Of a stretch of DNA of 5,491 bases, positions 1 to 5,491 are shown piece by piece; within the stretch, counting starts at the first letter, position 1, and every line of letters begins with the position of its first letter. Position numbers and translations under genes: made by a program. The stretch spans positions 1 to 5,491 of the forward strand of contig JAVBQU010000072.1 of the NCBI GenBank assembly GCA_031548675.1, read 5' to 3'. This DNA comes from JAVBQU01 sp031548675 (GTDB taxonomy: Bacteria; Bacteroidota; Bacteroidia; Bacteroidales; P3). The notes beneath the pieces are model-generated. The model was not told the origin of the DNA and ran no database searches. It saw only the letters and a list, made by a program, of their open reading frames with translations.

Positions 1-345
1 CATCGCTACTGTATTATGCTTAGACTTGCTTACCCTGTTCAGAAAGAAAATATCCCGCTGAATCTGATTAAAGTAGGCAGCATAGAAATCGGAAGTATAA
101 GTGTTGATGTTAAATATAGCTTGATCTAAGTTATCAATACTTAGAATTTTATCTATCGATATATGATACTTGTCAGAGATTTTGGCAATTTCATCTATGG
201 TAAACGGAACTTCACTTCTTATTCTGCGATAAGCTGCCTCTTTTCCAATGCTCAAAAGCTCCATTAATGATTCTACCAAACTATTTTTAGCAGGAAGAAC
301 ATTTCGAATGGCATTGATTAGTTCTTCTGTTAAATGATTTTTCAT
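1..345 (-). CDS. Helix-turn-helix transcriptional regulator-like protein (N-terminal part, truncated by window edge)
   Basis: The reverse strand is open from ATG at 345-343 to the window edge, giving 115 residues with no stop; the C-terminus lies outside the window. The start reads MKNHLTEELINAIRNVL. Residues about 25-72 look like a lambda-repressor/XRE-type helix-turn-helix: a hydrophobic helix (LVESLMELLSIG), then KEAAYRRIRSEVPFTIDEI, then a third helix around AKISDKYHISIDKIL. The 'EAAYRRIR.EVPFT..E' pattern is, from memory, typical of a Bacteroidales family of HTH proteins with a longer C-terminal region of unknown function. DNA binding is therefore likely, but the target cannot be told. 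There is no Shine-Dalgarno match before the ATG, which is normal for this phylum. The gene is divergent from the two plus-strand genes, with over 900 bp between the starts, so control of those genes is possible but not shown. No signal peptide or membrane segment is visible in this part. Confidence 0.8.
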   Translation of the reverse strand, partial: MKNHLTEELINAIRNVLPAKNSLVESLMELLSIGKEAAYRRIRSEVPFTIDEIAKISDKYHISIDKILSIDNLDQAIFNINTYTSDFYAAYFNQIQRDIFFLNRVSKSKHNTVAM

Positions 346-502
346 GTGTTTAAATTTCTATTTCTTAATCTGAGGTTTTAAATAATCTAAGCCGGAAAAC
401 CGGAAAGGTTATAAAATTTCACCATACTACTTCTAGTAAAATACTGATAATTATATGAGTTATACATGCATTTTATACTCACATATTGCGGATAAAAAGA
501 TG

Positions 503-510
503 CAAAAGTA
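503..510 (-). promoter_or_regulatory. Bacteroidetes-type -7 promoter box for the HTH gene
   Basis: Read on the minus strand this is TACTTTTG, a full match to the Bacteroidetes -7 consensus TAnnTTTG, within the context GTACTTTTGCA. A -33 element is weak: TTTA (complement of 530-533) lies 19 nt upstream, against consensus TTTG. Transcription would start near position 496, leaving a leader of about 150 nt before the HTH start codon. That leader contains a small CCGG-AAAA-CCGG hairpin at 392-403. Confidence 0.55.
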
Positions 511-1043
511 CAAAATTCTATCTATGCTATAAAGGCACATCAAAGCTGTATGATAACTAAAAATATTTTTTTTAATTAATTTTTCCCATTTTTATTATAT
601 ATTCAACAAAGAAATTACTTGTTATTATAATGAATAATAGCCTCATTATAAAGGATAATAATAGATTCAAAAGCTATGAAAGCCTAACGATAGTACTATT
701 TTTATGATTTTCAAAAATAAAATTATTGAATAATGAGTATTTCATTTTGAAATTAATATTAGTTAAATTTCTGAACAAAGAAAATATTTCAATGAACAAT
801 GCATGTCAATATGTATAATAAAAATAAATTACACCTAAAGACATCGTTTAATGATAATTTGTTTTATATATCAAATTATTATTTCTTAAAAAGAAATATC
901 AAATCATCAAATATCATTTTAAGACTGATTAGTTTTCATTTTTATCAGATAAAGAAAAAATCAAATTTTACAGAGAATATCATTTTTAGAATTATTAAGC
1001 CTTCTCGCAGGAAAATTAAATAGTTCAAGTGTAGTACATTGTG

Positions 1044-1051
1044 TACTTTTG
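1044..1051 (+). promoter_or_regulatory. Bacteroidetes-type -7 promoter box, distal candidate
   Basis: TACTTTTG matches the -7 consensus TAnnTTTG, and its 11-nt context GTACTTTTGCA (1043-1053) is identical to that of the minus-strand promoter at 501-511. No proper -33 TTTG is present; the nearest is TTC at 1024-1026 with a 17-nt spacer. If used, it would give a leader of about 220 nt before the ATG at 1278, long enough to hold a regulatory leader or a small RNA. The weak -33 lowers confidence. Confidence 0.4.
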
Positions 1052-1185
1052 CAAATTAATAAATAGGCAATACAAACATTGATTTATACAATAAATTTGA
1101 ACGAATTATTTTTTAGTTTGTTCTTATGTAAGACTATAGAATCAAAAGTTTCTTGAATCAAGATGTACAAAGATTGTTCATATGA

Positions 1186-1213
1186 TTGCATTTGACAAAA
1201 AATGTTATATTTG
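1186..1213 (+). promoter_or_regulatory. Bacteroidetes-type promoter (-33 TTG / -7 TATATTTG), proximal to the Ig-like gene
   Basis: TTG at 1186-1188 and TATATTTG at 1206-1213 are separated by 17 nt. This fits the Bacteroidetes arrangement of a -33 TTG and a -7 TAnnTTTG. Transcription would begin around 1220, giving a leader of roughly 58 nt to the ATG at 1278. This is the better-spaced of the two plus-strand promoter candidates and probably drives the secreted protein gene. Confidence 0.5.
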
Positions 1214-1277
1214 ATTCGAATTTTAACTGATACTATTTAAACAATGTCTATTGAACGCTATGCTTATTATTCATACT

Positions 1278-2642
1278 ATGAAAAAAACTGGTAAAACTAT
1301 CTTTTTAAGCACCATTACATTGTTAATGTTTTCTTTATTCACATGTAACAATGCAGTAGCAAATGACGGGGATGTTATTTCTGTTACCATTAACCCTTCT
1401 CCGACCTTTAGCAAAAAGGATACAATGATTTGTCAAAATTCAATTGTAGACCTGAGAACTCTTATTTATAACCTTTCTGCTAATTCTACTGTAACATTTT
1501 ATAAAGACTCTGCAGTTAAATCCCCTAGCAACGAGATTATTGACACAAGAGTAAGTCCTATGGTTACAACCACTTATTATGTACAAGCGACCAATACTTT
1601 AAGCTCTTGTTCAAGTGCTTTCGACTCTGTTGTTGTGTATGTTAATGCTCCGCCTAGTGCACCCAACTTTACCCCTTCGGCTCCCAGTCTTTGTATAGGT
1701 GCAACTTTAGCCATGAGTATAACTAATATGGAAAACAATTGTAATTATCTTTGGGTAAATAAAACTTCAGCCGGCAATGCCCAAGTCACATCGTCTGGTA
1801 TTATAACCGGTATTGCTTATGGTTCGGATACGCTTTCATGTATTGCTACAGATACATTAACAGGGTGTTCTATCAGCAAAGATGTATTAGTAAAAGTCAA
1901 TAAACCTGCAGATGTTGCTAACCTTGTACAACCTGCTCCATTATGCGAAAGAGAGCCTTTGCATTTGGAAGCTAACGCAACCGGCGACAGCCTTACTTAT
2001 CAATGGTATTTAAACGGACAACCTATCAGCGGTGCTACATCATCAACTTATGACATAGCTTCTATTGAAGGAAATCAAGAGGGTGTATATACTGTAAAAG
2101 TAACTAATGAATGTAACACACAAGGAGATAGTTCCAGTGTATATGTTACAGTTCTTAGAAATAATTTGATGGTTGTAAAATGGGACGATGTATTAATCAT
2201 AAACAATCACGAAAACAAATACATTGCTTACCAATGGTATAAAAACGGAATCAGATTACCGGGCGAAACCAAGCAATTTATTGAACAAAAAGGCGGTTTG
2301 TGTGGTACTTTCCATGCAGAAATAACCCGCGTTGATGGAACTAAATTTATGACTTGCGACACTGTTATCTGCATCCAAAAATCAGTATCTAAGGTATATG
2401 TTTATCCGAACCCTGTTATAAAATCAGGCGATATTACAATCAAAATAGACGGCTATGTAGATCCAACCGAAGTTACAAAAGTAGAAATGTATAATGTATT
2501 AGGACAACAATACGGAAAATACCAATTTACAGGTAATGAAGGTCATATTTCTGCAAATGCGGCATCAGGAACTTATATGTTGATAATTTATAGGGAAAGT
2601 GGCGAGAAAATCACAGAAAAAATCCTTATTCAAAATTATTAA
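1278..2642 (+). CDS. Secreted Ig-like domain protein with T9SS type A C-terminal sorting domain
   Basis: A 454-residue exported protein. I chose ATG 1278 because it begins a clear Sec signal peptide (MKKTGKTIFL, then a hydrophobic core, likely cut after AVA at 28). The frame extends upstream to TTG 1251, but those extra residues would precede the signal peptide. Residues about 31-366 form roughly four Ig-like/beta-sandwich units. The third (about 220-292) is clearest, with C223, YQWYLNG at 241-247, VYTVKVTNEC ending at C279. The fourth carries AYQWYKNG at 317-324. Residues about 374-454 are a T9SS type A sorting domain: VYPNP (375-379), YNVLGQ (405-410), SGTYMLIIY (430-438), ending EKILIQNY. 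In this family the domain directs export across the outer membrane and is then removed as the protein is attached to the surface or released. The mature part has eleven cysteines. An adhesin or surface-layer role is inference; ligand unknown. An OmpA-like gene follows after 103 nt on the same strand. Confidence 0.88.
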   Translation: MKKTGKTIFLSTITLLMFSLFTCNNAVANDGDVISVTINPSPTFSKKDTMICQNSIVDLRTLIYNLSANSTVTFYKDSAVKSPSNEIIDTRVSPMVTTTYYVQATNTLSSCSSAFDSVVVYVNAPPSAPNFTPSAPSLCIGATLAMSITNMENNCNYLWVNKTSAGNAQVTSSGIITGIAYGSDTLSCIATDTLTGCSISKDVLVKVNKPADVANLVQPAPLCEREPLHLEANATGDSLTYQWYLNGQPISGATSSTYDIASIEGNQEGVYTVKVTNECNTQGDSSSVYVTVLRNNLMVVKWDDVLIINNHENKYIAYQWYKNGIRLPGETKQFIEQKGGLCGTFHAEITRVDGTKFMTCDTVICIQKSVSKVYVYPNPVIKSGDITIKIDGYVDPTEVTKVEMYNVLGQQYGKYQFTGNEGHISANAASGTYMLIIYRESGEKITEKILIQNY

Positions 2643-2658
2643 TTAAAGAATTAATGAT

Positions 2659-2686
2659 GAGAGACATCTGAATCCAGATGTCTCTC
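2659..2686 (+). terminator. Perfect 12-bp hairpin between the two genes, no U-tract
   Basis: GAGAGACATCTG (2659-2670) and CAGATGTCTCTC (2675-2686) are perfect complements around the 4-nt loop AATC. The hairpin starts 17 nt after the stop codon of the Ig-like gene. No T-run follows on either strand; the plus-strand 3' side reads TCAATAAAAAAACA. It is therefore not a canonical intrinsic terminator. It may be a weak terminator, a 3'-end stabiliser, or a processing site that sets different expression of the two genes. Confidence 0.5.
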
Positions 2687-2731
2687 TCAATAAAAAAACA
2701 GTAGAATTATATTTTTACGGTAAGAATTCAA

Positions 2732-2736
2732 GAGGT
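2732..2736 (+). promoter_or_regulatory. Shine-Dalgarno-like GAGGT before the OmpA-like gene
   Basis: GAGGT lies 9 nt upstream of the ATG at 2746, matching the 3' half of AAGGAGGT. Neither of the other two genes has such a site, and Bacteroidetes genes often lack one. It supports the 2746 start. No good -7 box exists in this gap (best is TATATTTT at 2708-2715, with the final G missing), so the gene may depend on read-through from upstream. Confidence 0.45.
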
Positions 2737-2745
2737 ATCAAATTT

Positions 2746-5406
2746 ATGCGAAAAATAATAACACTAGTAATAGCATTCCTAATTAATATATTTGCTTTTG
2801 CACAAGAACCCGGAGCCTATTGGGGCTTTGGAATCGGTTCTGGATTAGCGGGCTTTCAGTATACAGTAAAAGATGGAAGCGAAAAAATAGGAGTCGGCTT
2901 TAACGGAGGATTTAACTTTAGCTATTATTTCTCCCGTCATTGGGGAATCGGAACCGGCTTGCAACTTGCAACCTATTCTACTAAAGGCACTTTCGATCAA
3001 CGCCTCTTTTCATTTCAAAACCAAGTGGATGACGAAAATTATATTTACCGCAAGGATATTTATCTAAACCGCTGGGATGAAAAACAAAAAGCTGTATTTT
3101 TTGAAATTCCTTTATTAGCTCAATTTCAACATAAATTTGGACCTACTCAACAATTTGGGATGTATGCAGGCTTGGGAGCTAAATTACAAATTCCTATAAC
3201 TGCAAGTTATAAAGTTGATGGAAATGAAGAAGTACAAGGGTATTACGAGCAATGGCATACTACTCTTTACAATCTTCCTCAGCACGGATTTGATGAAAAA
3301 GACAATGGTCCGTCGGGCGATTTATCTTTAAAAACCGGTATTGCTGCTACTGCTGAACTAGGATTTTTATATACTATATCTCCCCGTACTGATTTTTATG
3401 CAGGCGTATATGCTGATTATGGTCTTACTACCATAAATACAACAACACCTGATAAGGATATTATTTTTATTGATAATTCGGGACAGGATGCATACCAAAG
3501 TATGCTTACTTCGAGAGCGGCAGGCGATGCTAATACTATAGCTTTACAGCTAAAATTAGGTTTAAGATTTCATTTAATCAATCCTAAGAAAGATGATATA
3601 ACTAAACAAGGTATTGACACTACACAAACCAATGTATATGCTCATGCTTTGAATGTTGATTCTAGCAAATTGGCTGATATGGCTTATTTGAAAGATTTGG
3701 AAGAGTTTGCTAAACCAACTCCTTTTTATGGAGCTTCTGCTACAGAGTTAACTCAAGAACAAAAAGATTTCTTGGATAAGAAAGTTGCTATTTTGAACCG
3801 CTATCCGAAGTTAGACTTTAACCTTTCTGAATTAAGTACTCCTAATGTTCCTATGGACATCAGACAGAGGAGAATGGATACTGTAGAGGTTTATTTGAGA
3901 AGACACCGCATAACGCCTGATACTACATCTACTCAACCGGCACTTGCTTATACCAATGTTTCTGTTCCGGTAATCGGAGGCGGAGATGTAAGCAAATTAT
4001 CCGATCCGCAATACAAAGCAGATTTACTGGAATTGAACAAACCTGTAGTATTTGATGGAAAAGAAAATGTAACGCTTACTCAGGCTCATAAAGATGCTTT
4101 GGATAAGAAAATTGCCGCATGGAATAAGCATCCTGAATGGGAAATTGATTTCAATGAAATGAGTTCTGATAATGTTCCTGAAAATATAAGGCAGCAACGT
4201 GTAGATTCGGTTAAAGCTTATATGATGCGGAACCGTAATCCGAAACCTGATGATCAAACTATTGTACAGGTAACAGAACCTGTAGTAGGTAAGTTGCCAA
4301 ATCAATCTGAAATGGATATACTATTAACTCCGATCGATCATTATGGTAATTCTGTATCGAATTTAGATGCACGCCAACGTGGTGAACTGGATGATAAGAT
4401 TGCGATTTTGAAGAAATATCCGAACATAAATGTTCGTTTAGAAGGTCATACCTGCGATTTAGGTTCTGATTCACTTAACATGAGAATTGGTCTTCAACGT
4501 GCTGATAAAGTATATAACTATATGGTTAACCATGGTATTGATAAAGCCCGTTTACAACCATTATCTAAAGGCGAAACCGACCATGTTGTACCGAATAGTA
4601 ACGAAGAAAACCGCAAACGTAACCGTAGAGTTGAGTTCCCGATTATACGTACTGATAAACCGGGAAGTACCGGAACAACAGGCATGTCTACTATTCTTAT
4701 GCCGGTAACGAATCCTAATCAATCTATGCTTGGCAATGCCCAATATCAAAAAGATATTGCACAATTGAGCCAGCCGGTTATATTTTACGGAACAACAGCA
4801 ACACAATTAACGCCGGAGCAAATCGCTGATATGAAGCGTAAAGTTGAATTATTGAAAAAATATCCTGATTTAGTTCTGAAAATCAATAACCAAAATACTC
4901 AGGATGTAAGCCCTGCGGTTGCCACCCAACGCGAAGCTGTAGTTGTAAACTATTTTAAGGAACAAGGAATTGCATCTAACCGCATAGCAGGACAAACAAC
5001 AGGTGATAAAACGGTTGTACAGGTTAACAGCACAGGCAACGGCAACCAGCCGTCGAAAGAGGAATTAGATTTCTTGTTAACGCCTATCGATCATTATGGA
5101 AATTCTCATTCGGTAATGAATGGAAAGCAACAAGGCGAGCTTGATGAAAAGATTGCTATCTTGAAAAAATTCCCGAATGTAAATATTACCCTTGAAGGTC
5201 ATACCTGCGATTTGGGTGCTGATGATATGAATATGAAATTAGGTCTTCGCAGAGCAATAGAGGTTCGCGATTATATGATAGGACACGGCATTGATGCAAA
5301 ACGCCTCAAAGTAACTTCTAAAGGTGAAACTGACCATGTTGTACCGAATAAAAACGAAGAAAACCGCTTGATTAACCGTCGGGTTGAATTCTTGAAAAGA
5401 CCCTAA
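2746..5406 (+). CDS. OmpA-family outer-membrane protein: beta-barrel plus five tandem OmpA-like modules
   Basis: An 886-residue protein predicted to sit in the outer membrane and hold it to peptidoglycan. Residues 1-19 are a Sec signal peptide (cut AFA|Q). Residues about 20-278 form a beta-barrel of the Bacteroidetes OMP_b-brl type, rich in alternating aromatic and glycine strands and ending LKLGLRFHL. The rest is five OmpA-C-like modules joined by Thr/Pro/Gly linkers: M1 305-389, M2 415-497, M3 521-634, M4 655-760, M5 769-884. M3 and M5 are canonical, with LEGHTCDLG (565-573; 816-824), the ligand arginine in QRA/RRA (R585; R836) and terminal NRRVEF. M1, M2 and M4 keep the fold pattern and the arginine (R376, R485, R729) but lack GHT...G and NRRVE. 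Ordinary OmpA proteins have one such domain and are about 350-450 residues long, so this one is enlarged. In M3 and M5, Cys replaces the usual ligand Asp (GHTD to GHTC), with Asp next to it. Peptidoglycan binding is known for the family; here it is inference. Confidence 0.9.
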   Translation: MRKIITLVIAFLINIFAFAQEPGAYWGFGIGSGLAGFQYTVKDGSEKIGVGFNGGFNFSYYFSRHWGIGTGLQLATYSTKGTFDQRLFSFQNQVDDENYIYRKDIYLNRWDEKQKAVFFEIPLLAQFQHKFGPTQQFGMYAGLGAKLQIPITASYKVDGNEEVQGYYEQWHTTLYNLPQHGFDEKDNGPSGDLSLKTGIAATAELGFLYTISPRTDFYAGVYADYGLTTINTTTPDKDIIFIDNSGQDAYQSMLTSRAAGDANTIALQLKLGLRFHLINPKKDDITKQGIDTTQTNVYAHALNVDSSKLADMAYLKDLEEFAKPTPFYGASATELTQEQKDFLDKKVAILNRYPKLDFNLSELSTPNVPMDIRQRRMDTVEVYLRRHRITPDTTSTQPALAYTNVSVPVIGGGDVSKLSDPQYKADLLELNKPVVFDGKENVTLTQAHKDALDKKIAAWNKHPEWEIDFNEMSSDNVPENIRQQRVDSVKAYMMRNRNPKPDDQTIVQVTEPVVGKLPNQSEMDILLTPIDHYGNSVSNLDARQRGELDDKIAILKKYPNINVRLEGHTCDLGSDSLNMRIGLQRADKVYNYMVNHGIDKARLQPLSKGETDHVVPNSNEENRKRNRRVEFPIIRTDKPGSTGTTGMSTILMPVTNPNQSMLGNAQYQKDIAQLSQPVIFYGTTATQLTPEQIADMKRKVELLKKYPDLVLKINNQNTQDVSPAVATQREAVVVNYFKEQGIASNRIAGQTTGDKTVVQVNSTGNGNQPSKEELDFLLTPIDHYGNSHSVMNGKQQGELDEKIAILKKFPNVNITLEGHTCDLGADDMNMKLGLRRAIEVRDYMIGHGIDAKRLKVTSKGETDHVVPNKNEENRLINRRVEFLKRP
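3988..4650 (+). repeat. Bi-module unit A of the OmpA-like gene (degenerate M2 + canonical M3)
   Basis: Encodes residues 415-635. It starts at DVSKLSDPQYKADL, runs through degenerate module M2, and ends with the canonical OmpA-C domain M3. It matches unit B (4708-5397) in order, length and sequence: PQYKADL against AQYQKDI, TIVQV against TVVQV before the second domain, and LLTPIDHYGNS identical in both. M1 (3658-3912) resembles the first half only, as if an extra half-unit sits in front. Confidence 0.75.
4708..5397 (+). repeat. Bi-module unit B of the OmpA-like gene (degenerate M4 + canonical M5)
   Basis: Encodes residues 655-884, the second copy of unit A. Similarity is highest in the canonical half and extends to DNA. 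The 20 nt at 4441-4460 are identical to 5194-5213, and 4579-4614 differs from 5332-5367 at only two of 36 positions. The degenerate halves (M2 against M4) are much more diverged in protein and DNA. Confidence 0.75.
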
Positions 5407-5441
5407 TTAGCGTTTCATAAAACAAAAAAGATTGTAGTGAT

Positions 5442-5486
5442 AAAACGAAAAAAGGATGTCTAAATTAGACATCCTTTTTTCGTTTT
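5442..5486. terminator. Bidirectional intrinsic terminator (22-bp perfect inverted repeat)
   Basis: Positions 5442-5463 and 5465-5486 are perfect reverse complements around a single central base. The core hairpin is AAGGATGTC/GACATCCTT with loop TAAATTA. The plus strand has a six-T run at 5475-5480, and the matching A-run at 5448-5453 supplies a T-tract on the minus strand. It begins 35 nt after the stop codon of the OmpA-like gene. The two-way design suggests a convergent gene just beyond the right edge. Confidence 0.9.
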
Positions 5487-5491
5487 GTTTA

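Larger units (their letters stand above)
346..1277. other. Long AT-rich divergent intergenic region without a supported gene
   Basis: This stretch separates the divergent HTH gene from the secreted Ig-like protein gene. It is strongly AT-rich with many A and T runs, especially 550-1020. It holds a minus-strand promoter box (503-510) and two plus-strand candidates (1044-1051 and 1206-1213). A 74-codon open frame at 799-1023 encodes mostly Asn, Lys, Ile and Phe, as expected of random AT-rich DNA, and has no recognisable domain. Small inverted repeats occur (392-403; 625-633 with 643-651; 1099-1105 with 1117-1123), but apart from the first they are almost pure A/T or short and could be chance. 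No tRNA, CRISPR repeat or insertion-sequence end was recognised. Confidence 0.7.

Noticed and set aside
625..651. 9-bp inverted repeat TTATAATGA/TCATTATAA
   Set aside because: It is almost all A/T in a very AT-rich stretch, so it is likely by chance, and no T-run or gene end is nearby.
799..1023. 74-codon plus-strand open frame in the AT-rich region
   Set aside because: Composition is Asn/Lys/Ile/Phe-rich as in random AT-rich DNA, with no domain, no signal peptide and no Shine-Dalgarno or well-spaced promoter before it.
1251..1277. Upstream TTG start for the secreted Ig-like protein
   Set aside because: It would add nine residues before a standard MKK-type signal peptide; ATG 1278 gives a normal signal sequence.
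1335..1349. Lipobox (SLFTC) making the Ig-like protein a lipoprotein
   Set aside because: The residue before Cys is Thr and the one before that is Phe, a poor lipobox, while AVA five residues later is a good signal peptidase I site and fits T9SS cargo.
4024..4806. Open frames on the minus strand and in another plus frame inside the OmpA-like gene
   Set aside because: They lie wholly within a strongly supported coding region and show no domains; they are shadows of its frame.
3658..5397. Repeated units as a CRISPR or transposon-related array
   Set aside because: The repeats are in frame, encode protein modules of the OmpA-C fold, and differ in sequence; there are no short identical repeats with spacers and no transposase.

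Overview
The window looks like chromosome of a Bacteroidota (Bacteroidetes) bacterium, most likely order Bacteroidales. The reasons are: a secreted protein ending in a type IX secretion system (T9SS) type A sorting domain, an OmpA-type protein with the beta-barrel and OmpA-C combination usual in this phylum, -7 promoter boxes of the TAnnTTTG type, AT-rich intergenic DNA, and mostly absent Shine-Dalgarno sites. T9SS argues against the genus Bacteroides itself; genus is not decidable from the sequence.

Layout. (1) Positions 1-345, minus strand: the N-terminal 115 residues of a helix-turn-helix regulator-like protein that runs off the left edge, with a promoter-like box about 160 nt upstream of its start. 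(2) Positions 346-1277: a long, very AT-rich divergent intergenic region. It holds one minus-strand and two plus-strand promoter candidates but no convincing gene. (3) Positions 1278-2642, plus: a secreted protein with about four Ig-like domains and a T9SS C-terminal sorting domain. (4) Positions 2643-2745: a short gap with a perfect 12-bp hairpin that lacks a U-tract. (5) Positions 2746-5406, plus: an 886-residue outer-membrane protein with a beta-barrel followed by five tandem OmpA-like modules, two canonical and three degenerate. (6) Positions 5442-5486: a perfect 22-bp inverted repeat, read as a bidirectional terminator.

The two complete genes probably form a two-gene envelope unit: a T9SS-exported, surface-attached Ig-like protein and an outer-membrane protein anchored to peptidoglycan. 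That the two proteins interact is inference from adjacency only. I see no mobile element, CRISPR array, RNA gene or defence system. The most unusual item is the OmpA-like protein: its module duplication, and the fact that its only two cysteines sit at the same position in the peptidoglycan-binding loop of the two canonical domains.
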